From MFD01275-c22 sp963705885 (GTDB lineage: Bacteria > Actinomycetota > Actinomycetes > JACCUZ01), in NCBI GenBank assembly GCA_963705885.1, contig OY970120.1, forward strand, positions 1,736,001 to 1,800,000: a stretch of DNA of 64,000 nucleotides, written 5' to 3'. Positions 9,263 through 17,870 of this stretch are shown piece after piece. The notes under the pieces are model-generated. The model was not told the DNA's origin and ran no database searches. It worked only from the letters and a program-made list of their open reading frames with translations. The translations under genes and the position numbers were made by a program. Position 1 is the stretch's first letter, and the number at the start of each line of letters is the position of its first letter.

Positions 9263-10201
9263 TCACTCCTCGACGAGGAGCCCTTCGCGCAGCTGGGCGA
9301 GGGTGCGCGCGAGCAGGCGCGAGACGTGCATCTGCGAGATGCCGATCTCCGCGGCGATCTCCGACTGCGTCATGTTCTTGAAGAACCGGAGCATGAGGAT
9401 CGTCTTCTCGCGGGGCGGCAGCTGCTCGAGCATCGGCTTGAGAGACTCGCGGTACTCCACGCCCTCGAGGCTCTCGTCCTCGCTGCCCAGCGTCTCGGAG
9501 ACCGGCATCGGCTCGTCGCCGCTGCCGGAGTCGCCCGCGTCGAGGGAGAGCGTGCTGTAGGCGTTGGCCGACTCGAGGCCCTCCAGCACCTCCTCCTCGC
9601 TGATCTTGAGGTACCCGGCGAGGTCGGCGACCGTCGGCGCGTGGCCGATGCGCTGGGAGAGCTCGCTGGTCGCGGACGCGAGCGAGAGCCGCAGCTCCTG
9701 GAGGCGTCGCGGCACGCGCACGGCCCAGCCCTTGTCACGGAAGTGGCGCTTGATCTCGCCGACGATCGTGGGGGTGGCGTAGGTGGAGAACTCGACCCCG
9801 CGGTCGAGGTCGAAGCGGTCGACGGACTTGATGAGCCCGATCGTCGCGACCTGGACGAGGTCGTCGTAGGGCTCGCCGCGGTTGCGGAACCGGCGGGCCA
9901 GGTGCTCGACGAGGGGAAGGTGCTGCTCGACGAGGGCGTCGCGGGCCTGCTGGCGGGCGGGGTCGCCCTCGGGGGCGCCCTGCAGCTCCTGGAACAGCGC
10001 GCGAGTGCGCTCGCGGTCGACCGAGAGCCGCGTGCTGCGCTCGGGCGCGCCGGTCGTCGCGGGTGCCTCCGGCGCCGAGGCGGCCTCGGGCGGCGCCGGT
10101 GCGGGGGAGGGGTCCCCGCCCGGCGGGGGCTGCCGGGCGCCGGGCACGTCGTCGGCGATGTCGGTGCCTCCCGACCGGCCCGGCTCGGCGGCGGCGGTCA
10201 T
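9263..10201 (-). CDS. SigB/SigF/SigG-family RNA polymerase sigma factor
   Basis: A 312-aa stress-type sigma-70 factor. After a Pro/Ala-rich extension of about 75 residues come region 2 (YDDLVQVATIGLIKSVDRFD and EFSTYATPTIVGEIKRHFRD, about 120-160), region 3 (VPRRLQELR through the HAPTVADLA helices) and region 4 (LPPREKTILMLRFF with the helix-turn-helix SEIAAEIGISQMHVSRLL). The family controls general stress, stationary-phase or sporulation-like programmes in actinobacteria. ATG 10201 overlaps the stop of the upstream anti-sigma gene (ATGA), so the pair is cotranslated and co-regulated. The long disordered N-terminus is unusual for SigF, but a start further in would lose no conserved region. 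Confidence 0.92.
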   Translation of the reverse strand: MTAAAEPGRSGGTDIADDVPGARQPPPGGDPSPAPAPPEAASAPEAPATTGAPERSTRLSVDRERTRALFQELQGAPEGDPARQQARDALVEQHLPLVEHLARRFRNRGEPYDDLVQVATIGLIKSVDRFDLDRGVEFSTYATPTIVGEIKRHFRDKGWAVRVPRRLQELRLSLASATSELSQRIGHAPTVADLAGYLKISEEEVLEGLESANAYSTLSLDAGDSGSGDEPMPVSETLGSEDESLEGVEYRESLKPMLEQLPPREKTILMLRFFKNMTQSEIAAEIGISQMHVSRLLARTLAQLREGLLVEE

Positions 10202-10656
10202 GCCGCGCCCGCCGTGCCGCGCCGCTTGCGGAGACGGATCCACACCCGGCGCTCGTCGTCGAGGCCGGTGTCGACCTCGCCGGCGAGCGCGGAGAGGACG
10301 GTCCAGGAGAACGTGTCGCGCTCGGGGAGCTGCCCGCGGGTCGTGGGGATCGTGACGGTCACCTCGAGCGTGGCCGGGTCGAGGCGGAACCGGCAGGTCA
10401 GCTGCGCCAGCTCGATCGCGTGGGGCAGGAGCATGGCGCAGGCCTCGTCGACCGCGATGCGCAGGTCCTCGATCTCGTCGAGGGTGAAGTCCAGGCGCGC
10501 GGCGAGCCCGGCCGTGGCGGTGCGCAGGACGGAGAGGTACGCGGAGTCGGCAGGGAGCCGGATCTCGACGGCGTCCTCGACCTGACCAGAGGTCGCGGCG
10601 ACCGCGCCGAGCGCGGACACCGAGCCGCTCGCGCCGGTGGCGATGCCTTCGCTCAA
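10198..10656 (-). CDS. RsbW/UsfX-like anti-sigma factor, histidine-kinase-like ATPase fold
   Basis: A 152-aa protein with a GHKL ATPase fold. The N box is LRIAVDEACAMLL (about residues 67-79), preceded by helices typical of anti-sigma kinases (LSVLRTATAGLAARLDF). Such proteins bind and silence the SigB/F factor encoded immediately downstream and are themselves countered by anti-anti-sigma proteins; none is encoded here. I place the start at TTG 10656, because the transcript strand shows GGGAGG eight bases ahead of it and the frame further upstream looks non-coding. A GTACCC (GGGTAC on the minus strand) at 10726-10731 could be a SigF-type -10, but no matching -35 was found. Confidence 0.8.
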   Translation of the reverse strand: MSEGIATGASGSVSALGAVAATSGQVEDAVEIRLPADSAYLSVLRTATAGLAARLDFTLDEIEDLRIAVDEACAMLLPHAIELAQLTCRFRLDPATLEVTVTIPTTRGQLPERDTFSWTVLSALAGEVDTGLDDERRVWIRLRKRRGTAGAA

Positions 10657-10785
10657 CGCTGGTACCTCCCGTGTGATGGATCCCGGACAGGTCCCGTCCG
10701 CGGCCGCATGACGCCAGCCCGAACGGTACCCCGTCGGCGGGGTGGGCCGCGCCAACGGCCGCGGCGGCCGGGCCACCACGGACGG

Positions 10786-11283
10786 TCAGGCAGGGTCGCC
10801 GGGGCCGGCCAGCCGCCGCAGCGCGGCGCCGCTGACGCGGTAGGGGACCCACTCGGTGAGGGCCTCGGCGCCGATCGCGTCGTAGACCCCGCGGGCGCTC
10901 TCGTTCCAGTCCAGCACCCACCACTCGAACCGGGGGTAGCCGCGCTCGACGCAGACCGCGGCGAGCGTCTGCAGCAGCAGCCGGCCGACGCCCTGGCCGC
11001 GGTGGGCGGGCCGGACGTAGAGGTCCTCGAGGTACAGGCCGTGAGAGCCCTGCCAGGTCGAGTAGTTGAGGAACCACAGCGCCATGCCCGCGAGCCGGCC
11101 GTCGCCGCCGACGGCCACGTGCCCGAAGACGGCCGGGTCGTCGGCGAACAGGGTCCGGTGCAGGAGCTCCTCGGTCGCCTCGACCTCGTGGAGGGCCCGC
11201 TCGAACTCCGCGAGCTCGCGGATCATCGCGAGGACCTCGGGGACGTCGCCCGGCCGGGCCGCCCGGACGGTCACGGTGCTCAT
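10786..11283 (-). CDS. GNAT N-acetyltransferase, diamine/thialysine acetyltransferase-like
   Basis: A 165-aa single-domain GNAT protein. The acetyl-CoA pyrophosphate loop is RPAHRGQGVGRLLLQ (about residues 90-104). It is preceded by LYLEDLYV and followed by FEWWVLDWNESARGVYDAIGA, a combination seen in the spermidine/spermine N1-acetyltransferase (SAT1/SSAT-like) branch. A polyamine or thialysine substrate is therefore plausible but not proven. ATG 11283 gives the expected length. It is transcribed away from the RidA gene 129 bp away. Confidence 0.82.
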   Translation of the reverse strand: MSTVTVRAARPGDVPEVLAMIRELAEFERALHEVEATEELLHRTLFADDPAVFGHVAVGGDGRLAGMALWFLNYSTWQGSHGLYLEDLYVRPAHRGQGVGRLLLQTLAAVCVERGYPRFEWWVLDWNESARGVYDAIGAEALTEWVPYRVSGAALRRLAGPGDPA

Positions 11284-11412
11284 GGCGCCATTGTCGCCGC
11301 CGGGCGACGAGGGCAGCGCTCGGTCCCGGCTGTCGGTGGTGGGCGGTAGACCTGGCGCATCCGGAAGCCCTGCCCATTCCTGACGGGCACACCTCGAAGA
11401 GCGGAGCAGGAC

Positions 11413-11820
11413 ATGACAGTCGAGCTGATCAACCCCGAGGGCCTGGTGACGCCGGCGACCCACGCTCAGGTCGCCGTCGCCACCGGGACCCGCACCGTGT
11501 TCGTGGCCGGGCAGGTCGCCCAGGACGTCGACGGGAACGTCGTCGGTGCCGGTGACCTGGCGGCCCAGACCGAGCAGGCGCTGGTCAACGTGTCCATCGC
11601 GCTGGCCGCCGCGGGCGCGACGTTCGCGGACGTGGCGAAGACGACCATCTACGTCGTCGACTGGTCGCCCGACAAGGTGGCGGCGCTGGGCGAGGGCCTG
11701 GGCCGCGTCGCCGGTCGGGTCGGCATCGGGGCCCTCGGGCCCACCACCGTCGTAGGCGTCCAGGCCCTGGCCGCCCCCGAGATCCTCGTGGAGTTCGACG
11801 TGACCGCGATCGTGGACTGA
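11413..11820 (+). CDS. RidA/YjgF-family enamine/imine deaminase-like protein
   Basis: A 135-aa member of the Rid superfamily, trimeric proteins that hydrolyse reactive enamine and imine by-products of PLP enzymes such as 2-aminoacrylate. Landmarks are FVAGQVAQDVDGNVV, AAQTEQALVNVSIALAAAGATFADV and the C-terminal strand region. The key arginine of true RidA (the LR.....IEI-type motif near the C-terminus) is not clear here: the equivalent stretch is VQALAAPEILVEFDV, with Ala where Arg is expected, so this is more likely one of the other Rid subgroups. A ribosome-binding GGAGCAGGAC precedes ATG 11413. Confidence 0.85.
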   Translation: MTVELINPEGLVTPATHAQVAVATGTRTVFVAGQVAQDVDGNVVGAGDLAAQTEQALVNVSIALAAAGATFADVAKTTIYVVDWSPDKVAALGEGLGRVAGRVGIGALGPTTVVGVQALAAPEILVEFDVTAIVD

Positions 11821-11827
11821 GCGGGCG

Positions 11828-14800
11828 TCACGGGGCGGTGCGCGCGACCTGCACCGGCGTGGGGTGACCGCGGACGACGAGCACGCCGCGGCCGACCGGG
11901 GCACCTCCGCCGCCCGCCGGGAGCCGGACGCCCAGCAGGTCGCCGTCGATGGGCGCGAGGCTGCCGAGCAGCAGACCGGTCCGGCCGCGCCGCGCCTCGA
12001 CGGTCAGGCCGCGGAAGCAACCGCCCAGGTCCGCGGCCGAACCGCCGAGCAGCAGCGCGGCGTCGCCGTCGGCGTCGGGGCGCAGCAGCCCGAGCATCGG
12101 CCGCTCGACAGGGGTGTCGTGGAGGGTCTCGGCGTCGTCGCCGACGACGACGAGGCCGGGGTGCCGGCCGAGCAGGGCCGACAGCTCGTCGCCGTCGGCC
12201 GGCCCGAGGCAGCCCACGACTCCCGGTACGCCGGCCAGGTCGCGCAGCGGTGACCGCCGGTGGGCGACGAGGGCGACCTGGCGGCCCTGCTCGAGCAGCC
12301 ATCGCGACATCGTGAGCAGCGCCGTGGTGCGACCGCTGCCCGCGGGCCCTGCCACCACGAACGCCGGGCCGTCGAGCGCCAGGTCCACCCCGACCGGGGC
12401 GAGGTCGTCGCCCCCGACCCCGACGAGGGCCCAGGCCGGGCCGGTCGCGACGGCCTTCGCCTCGGCCGCGACCTCGGCCACCAGCGCCGTGGCGGGCAGC
12501 GGCTCGACCCGCATCGGTCGTCGCCGGGACCCACCGGCCCGGTCCCCGGCCGCGAGGTCCCGCACCCGGTCCCCTACCGCGACGTCCCGCGCCCGGGCGG
12601 CGGCTGCGACCCGCTCCACCGCGGCCACCTGCCCGGGTCCGTCGGGGTCGCCGTCGAGCAGCGCGAGCTGCGCCTCGGCGGCGTCGGGGCCGACGAGCGC
12701 CCGACCCGGCGGCATGTGGGTCGGGACCGCGCGGGCGGCGATGCCGGCCAGGCCGTAGTCGGTGGGGTCGGCCAGCCGCAGCACGAGCCGGTCGCGGAAC
12801 GCCGCACCGACCCGGCTGGTCAGCACCGACCGGTCACCCGAGAGGACCACCCGGATGCCGGCGCCCGAGCCCTCGCGGACCAGCCTCGTCAGGGCGTCGA
12901 GCGGCCGGCCGTGGTCGACCTCCTCGAGCGCGGCCTGCAGCCCCTCCCAGCCGTCGGCCAGCAGCACCACCCACGGCAGGCGGTCACCGGGTGCCGCGGC
13001 CCGGCGCTGCTCCTCGAGCGACCCCAGGCCGCGGGCAGCCAGCAGCCGCTGCCGGGCCTCGAGCTCCTGCGTGAGGCGCACGAGCAGACGGTCGGCGCGC
13101 GTCGGCTCGTCACGGCCGACCACCGCGCCGCAGTGGGGCAGCGACGAGAGGACACCGAGGGCTCCCCCGCCACCGTCGAGCGCGTAGAGGTGGACCTCGG
13201 CCGGGTCGTGGCTCTCGGCGAGGCGCGCGGCCAGGGTGCGCAGCGCCGTCGACCGGCCGCTGCGGGCACCGCCCGCGACGAGGAGGTGGTCGCCGCTGTC
13301 GAGGTCGAACCTCACGGTGGCCCGGCGCTGCTCGCCCGGCAGGTCGAGCACGCCGATGGCCACGCCGCGTCCCGCCGGCCCGAGCTCGCCGGTGCCGACG
13401 AGCGAGGGCAGCGGGGGGAGCCAGGGGCTGGGCACCGGGTCGGCGCCGATCGCCCGCGCGGCGGTCGTCGCCGCGTCGACGAGGCGGGCGAGGTCGGTCG
13501 GGCCGGAGACCTCTGCCGCGGCCGGGGCCGGCGGGGGCGCACCGACGGCGTTCCAGGGCAGCGGCCGGACCGTGGCGACCGGCGCGGCGCCGACCGCGTG
13601 GCCGCCGACCCGCGCGGTCTGCAGGTGCCGCACCGGGCCGGTGCCGACCCGGACGACCGCCCGGCCCGGCGTGGCGCGACCGATGTCCGCGGCGTCGCGG
13701 GCGTCGACCACGTCGGTCGACTCGGTGACGTCGGTGACCCGCAGGGCCAGCCGGAGCCCGGTGTTGGCGCGGATGTCGGCGCTCACGACCCCCGACGGGC
13801 GCTGTGTCGCCAGCACCAGGTGCACCCCGAGGGACCGCCCCCGCTGAGCGATGCCGACCAGGCCGCCGACGAAGTCCGGGAGCTCGTCGACCAGCGTGGC
13901 GAACTCGTCGACGACCAGCACCAGGCGGGCGAGGCCGGGCGAGCCGGGTGGCGCGCTCGTGAGGTAGTCGTCGAGGTCCTTGCAGCCGGCCGCGCGCAGC
14001 ACCTGCTCGCGGCGGCGCAGCTCGGCGCCCAGGGACCGCAGCGCCCGCTGGGTCAGGTGACCGTCGAGGTCGGTGACGGTGCCGACCGTGTGGGGCAGCC
14101 GCGCGCAGTCCTTGAACGCGGCGCCGCCCTTGTAGTCGACGAGCACGAAGGACATCTCGTCCGGCCGGTTGGCCACCGCGAGCCCGGCGACCAGGCTCTG
14201 CAGCAGCTCGGACTTGCCGGAGCCCGTGGTGCCGGCCACCAGGGCGTGCGGCCCGTCGACGGCCAGGTCGACCACGAACGGCCCGCCGTCTGCGCCGACG
14301 CCGAGCGGCACGCGGGTGCCGCGCGGTCTGACCCGCCAGGCCGTCTCGAGCGCCGCCGCGTCCAGCGCGTCGAAGCCGAGGAGGTCGAGCAGGCGGGCGG
14401 TCTGCGGCAGGCCGGACGCCTGCTCGTCGGGGGTCGCGTCGCGCAGCGGGGCCAGCGCCCGCGCGAACCGCCGGGCCCACCGGGCGTCGACCCCGTCGGC
14501 CACCACGTCGTCGTACGTGGTGGCGTCGGGTGCCACGACGCGCAGCCTCGTCCCGGTCTCGCCCGTGACCTCAGCCGTGGCACGGCACTCGGTGGGCAGC
14601 GACACCAGGTCGCGGTCGCAGCACAGCAGCAGCACCCCCAGCGGCGGGCCCTCGGCGAGCAGGCGGGCCACGCCGGGGAGGCGGCGCAGCTCGCCCGCGC
14701 CGTCGAGCAGCACCACGGTCCACGGCCCCCGCCAGGCCTGCTGGACCCGCTGCGCCGCCGCGGCCTGCCGCGCGTCGAGGAGCCGCCCGAGCTCGTCGAC

Positions 14801-16180
14801 CCTGGCCCGCACCTGGACGGCGTCGTGCCCCACGAGGAGCGCGGCGGCCTCGCCGCGGCGCGGGCGCACCTGCGGCAGCCAGCGCGTCCACTCCCAGTCC
14901 GGCCCCGGGCCGGCGCCGAGCACCACCAGGTCGGTGTGGCGCGGGCTGTGCCACCCGGCGACCTGCGCCACGACCCACCGCGCGAGCGGCAGCACCCGGT
15001 CGCGAGGCCCCGCGAGTCCCAGGACGCCGGCGTCGGGCAGCGACACGGTGACCGGCACGTCGGGCAGGGCCGGGTGCTCGGTGGTCTCGGGGCGCCCCGC
15101 CGTGCCCGGGGTGCGCACCTCGGCCGCCGCCGGCACGGACCCGAGGCCGAGCCGCAGCTCGAGGGCGTCGTCGTCGGCCGGCCGGCGCTCCCAGAGCCGG
15201 GGCCGGGGGCCCTCGGCGGCGAGGAGGAGGCTCGCGGCTCCCGGGTGCGCGCGGTGACGAGCCCCCGCCTCGTCGGCGACCGCCCGCCGCACCTCGTCCT
15301 GCGACGCCTGCACCGCCGCGGCGTGCCCGGCCTGCTGCGCCCGCCGGGCCCGGCCGCCGACGGTGCGGTCGGAGAGCCAGCTGCCGAGCATCATCACCGG
15401 GGAGAGCAGGACGAAGAGCAGGTACGTCGGTGTGCGGGTCACGGCCACCAGCCCGAGCCCGGCGACGAGCGGCAGCGCCATCGCGAGCAGCGGGAAGCGG
15501 GTCGGCTCGCGCGTGACCGGCTCCTGGGGGTGGGTCACCCGGACCGGGGCGGCGCTCGCCCGGTGGCGCGGCGGCTGGTTGAGCTGGAGGTGGCCGGCGC
15601 CGTCGGGGCGGCAGGAGACGGGCTCCGCGCCGGGGACGGCGAGGGACAGGTGGGTGTCGCCGACCCGCAGCGCCTGCCCCGGCAGCACGGGCCGCCCGTC
15701 CCGGTCGACCGTCTCGCCGTCGACCGTGGTGCCGTTCGTGGAGCCCAGGTCGTGCACGGTGGTCGTGCCGTCGGCCCCGAGACCGACCCGCAGCACGGCG
15801 TGCAGCCGCGACACGTCGGGGTCCTCGAGGCGGACGCGGGCCTCGACCGCCCGCCCGATGCCGTGCTCGCCGGGGGCGAGGCGGTGCACGGCACCGGCGT
15901 CGGGACCGGCGACGACGTGCAGCTCGAGCAGGCCGACGGGCTCGCGCGGCTCGGCCCGGTCGACGGTGAGCACGGCTCCGTCGAGCAGCGGAGGCTCGCC
16001 GAGCGGCGCGTCATCGTCGAGCCGCTCGCCCCGGCAGAAGAGGTGGCCGCCGTCGCGACCGACGGCCTGCAGCAGGCCCGGCCGGACCTCGGCCAGCGGG
16101 GCCCCGGGGGCCGCGCACACCTCGACGTCGGCCGAGGGACCCGACCCGGACGGGTCCACCAGCGTGACCGTGAGGCGCAT
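11828..16180 (-). CDS. FHA-domain FtsK/SpoIIIE ATPase, EssC/EccC-like (type VII secretion type)
   Basis: A 1,450-aa membrane ATPase. Order of parts: a ubiquitin-like or beta-grasp N-terminus (1-75), an FHA domain (about 85-180: GIGRA, SRLHAVLR, DLGSTNGT), two membrane helices (about 232-272), then three FtsK/SpoIIIE cassettes. Cassette 1 has an intact Walker A, GTTGSGKSELLQ (about 648-659), and Walker B LVLVVDEFATLVDE. Cassettes 2 (GGARSGRSTALR, about 970) and 3 (GPAGSGRTTALL, about 1,282) carry Arg in place of the P-loop Lys, the pattern of type VII coupling ATPases, in which only some domains hydrolyse ATP. FHA plus two helices plus three ATPases matches Firmicutes EssC more than mycobacterial EccC. 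No WXG100, EccB, EccD or mycosin gene is adjacent. The start ATG 16180 has AGGA seven bases upstream. Confidence 0.88.
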   Translation of the reverse strand: MRLTVTLVDPSGSGPSADVEVCAAPGAPLAEVRPGLLQAVGRDGGHLFCRGERLDDDAPLGEPPLLDGAVLTVDRAEPREPVGLLELHVVAGPDAGAVHRLAPGEHGIGRAVEARVRLEDPDVSRLHAVLRVGLGADGTTTVHDLGSTNGTTVDGETVDRDGRPVLPGQALRVGDTHLSLAVPGAEPVSCRPDGAGHLQLNQPPRHRASAAPVRVTHPQEPVTREPTRFPLLAMALPLVAGLGLVAVTRTPTYLLFVLLSPVMMLGSWLSDRTVGGRARRAQQAGHAAAVQASQDEVRRAVADEAGARHRAHPGAASLLLAAEGPRPRLWERRPADDDALELRLGLGSVPAAAEVRTPGTAGRPETTEHPALPDVPVTVSLPDAGVLGLAGPRDRVLPLARWVVAQVAGWHSPRHTDLVVLGAGPGPDWEWTRWLPQVRPRRGEAAALLVGHDAVQVRARVDELGRLLDARQAAAAQRVQQAWRGPWTVVLLDGAGELRRLPGVARLLAEGPPLGVLLLCCDRDLVSLPTECRATAEVTGETGTRLRVVAPDATTYDDVVADGVDARWARRFARALAPLRDATPDEQASGLPQTARLLDLLGFDALDAAALETAWRVRPRGTRVPLGVGADGGPFVVDLAVDGPHALVAGTTGSGKSELLQSLVAGLAVANRPDEMSFVLVDYKGGAAFKDCARLPHTVGTVTDLDGHLTQRALRSLGAELRRREQVLRAAGCKDLDDYLTSAPPGSPGLARLVLVVDEFATLVDELPDFVGGLVGIAQRGRSLGVHLVLATQRPSGVVSADIRANTGLRLALRVTDVTESTDVVDARDAADIGRATPGRAVVRVGTGPVRHLQTARVGGHAVGAAPVATVRPLPWNAVGAPPPAPAAAEVSGPTDLARLVDAATTAARAIGADPVPSPWLPPLPSLVGTGELGPAGRGVAIGVLDLPGEQRRATVRFDLDSGDHLLVAGGARSGRSTALRTLAARLAESHDPAEVHLYALDGGGGALGVLSSLPHCGAVVGRDEPTRADRLLVRLTQELEARQRLLAARGLGSLEEQRRAAAPGDRLPWVVLLADGWEGLQAALEEVDHGRPLDALTRLVREGSGAGIRVVLSGDRSVLTSRVGAAFRDRLVLRLADPTDYGLAGIAARAVPTHMPPGRALVGPDAAEAQLALLDGDPDGPGQVAAVERVAAAARARDVAVGDRVRDLAAGDRAGGSRRRPMRVEPLPATALVAEVAAEAKAVATGPAWALVGVGGDDLAPVGVDLALDGPAFVVAGPAGSGRTTALLTMSRWLLEQGRQVALVAHRRSPLRDLAGVPGVVGCLGPADGDELSALLGRHPGLVVVGDDAETLHDTPVERPMLGLLRPDADGDAALLLGGSAADLGGCFRGLTVEARRGRTGLLLGSLAPIDGDLLGVRLPAGGGGAPVGRGVLVVRGHPTPVQVARTAP

Positions 16181-16292
16181 GCGTCCATCCTGGGCGGGCC
16201 GGGCCGACGTACCGCCCGAGTTGTCCACAGGTGCGCACGGTCCACGGCCGACGGCCGCTCAAGTCGGCCGCCCCGGGGGGCGATGCAGACAG

Positions 16293-17870
16293 GTGACGTC
16301 CTCCTTCCCGACGGCAGGTCCCGTGGCACCCCTGCACAGCGACGAGCCCGGCCCGGCGGCGACGCTGTCGCGCCGTGGCTTCCTCGGCGTGGGCGCGGGC
16401 CTGCTCGGCGCGCAGGCGCTCGGGGCGGTCGGCACCGTGGTCACCGCCTCGCCGGCCGAGGCAGCCACCCGCGACCCGGTCCTGCACCTCGTGCGCCGGG
16501 CGACGTACGGGCCCACGCCCGAGCTGCTCGCCACCGTGCGCCGGATGGGGACGACCGCGTGGCTGGAGAAGCAGCTGCGGCCGACCCGGCTGCCCGACCG
16601 GCAGATGAAGGCGGTGCTGCGCCGCTGGCCGACGCTGAGGCTGTCGCCGACCCTGCTCACCGCCCGGATCGGACGGTTCCAGTGGGACGCGATGGTCGAC
16701 CTGTGCGACGCCCACATCGCCCGGGCCTGCTGGTCGGACCGCCAGCTCTTCGAGGTGATGGTCGACTTCTGGTCCAACCACCTCAACGTCACCTGCCCGT
16801 CCTCGGACGTGTGGGCGACCCGGCACCTCTACGACGCGCAGGTCATCCGGCGTCATGCGCTGGGCCGGTTCAGCGACATGCTCGTCGCGTCCGCGCGGCA
16901 CCCCGCGATGCTGGCCTACCTCGACAACGCGAGCTCGGACAAGGACGCACCGAACGAGAACTACGCGCGCGAGGTGCTCGAGCTGCACACCGTCGGCGTC
17001 GGGGCCGGCTACAGCGAGGCCATGGTCAAGTCGGCGGCGCGGCTGCTCACCGGGCTCTCGATCGACGGTGACACATACACCTACCTCTACGACACGTCCA
17101 AGCACGCGACCGGCAAGGTCCGCGTGCTCGGCTTCAGCCACCCCAACAAGTCGCCGTACGGCGAGAAGGTGGCCGTCGCGTACCTGCGCTACCTCGCGCG
17201 GCACCCCGCGACCGCTCGGCGCATCGCGCACAAGCTGGCGGTCCGGTTCGTCAGCGACGACCCGCCGGCAGCTCTCGTGCGCCAGCTCGCGAAGGTCTAC
17301 CTGCGCAACGACACGGAGATCAAGCCGGTGCTGCGGGCACTGTTCCACTCCAAGGCGTTCCGGTCGTCCTCGGGCGACAAGGTGAAGCGGCCGTTCGAGG
17401 ACCTGGTGTCGACGGTGCGGGCGCTGGGCATCCGGCCGCCCGCCTCCGGCACGGACGGGATGCGCCAGCTGTACTGGATGTCCGGCGGTCTCGGGCACGC
17501 GCCGCTGGGCTGGCGCCCGCCGGACGGCTACCCCGACGTGGTCGCGTCGTGGCAGGGCGCGGGCACGACGCTCGCCCGGTGGAACTCACACCTCTCGCTC
17601 GCCGCGGGATGGTGGCCGGACGACCTGCGGCACGCCGACCTGAACCGGGTCCTGCGGCCCAGGAACCCGCGCACCCACGGTGACCTGGTCGACGCGGTGG
17701 CCAAGGCTCTCGCGCTGCCGCGGCCGACGCCGGCCGTGCGCAACGCCGTGTGCACCTTCCTCGGGCGCAGTCCCTCCGCCCGGCTGTCGCGCGACGACGA
17801 GGCGCTCGGCTGGCGGCTGCCCTACGTGTTCGCCCTCGTGCTCGACAGCCCCGAGGCGGCCCTGCGATGA
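16293..17870 (+). CDS. DUF1800 family protein with Tat signal
   Basis: A 525-aa protein (GTG 16293; GTG 16323 also possible) with a twin-arginine signal LSRRGFLGVGAGLLGAQALG ending near an AEAA cleavage motif. The mature part is DUF1800: HLVRRATYGPTPELL near the start, FWSNHLNV, the motif NENYAREVLELHTVGVGAGY, and a WRPPDGYPD motif towards the end. The family has no established enzymatic role. It nearly always sits directly upstream of a DUF1501 gene, as here, where the stop overlaps the next start (ATGA). The pair is presumably exported folded through Tat and works together. Confidence 0.88.
   Translation: MTSSFPTAGPVAPLHSDEPGPAATLSRRGFLGVGAGLLGAQALGAVGTVVTASPAEAATRDPVLHLVRRATYGPTPELLATVRRMGTTAWLEKQLRPTRLPDRQMKAVLRRWPTLRLSPTLLTARIGRFQWDAMVDLCDAHIARACWSDRQLFEVMVDFWSNHLNVTCPSSDVWATRHLYDAQVIRRHALGRFSDMLVASARHPAMLAYLDNASSDKDAPNENYAREVLELHTVGVGAGYSEAMVKSAARLLTGLSIDGDTYTYLYDTSKHATGKVRVLGFSHPNKSPYGEKVAVAYLRYLARHPATARRIAHKLAVRFVSDDPPAALVRQLAKVYLRNDTEIKPVLRALFHSKAFRSSSGDKVKRPFEDLVSTVRALGIRPPASGTDGMRQLYWMSGGLGHAPLGWRPPDGYPDVVASWQGAGTTLARWNSHLSLAAGWWPDDLRHADLNRVLRPRNPRTHGDLVDAVAKALALPRPTPAVRNAVCTFLGRSPSARLSRDDEALGWRLPYVFALVLDSPEAALR

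Noticed and set aside
10726..10731. SigF-type -10 (GGGTAC on the minus strand) for the anti-sigma/sigma operon
   Set aside because: No GTTT-like -35 at 14-17 nt spacing was found, so autoregulation by SigF is not supported.
12260..17071. A 1,603-codon open frame on the plus strand
   Set aside because: It is antisense to the EssC-like ATPase. Its translation is low-complexity Arg/Gly/Pro/Ala with no motif; such shadows are expected in high-GC DNA.
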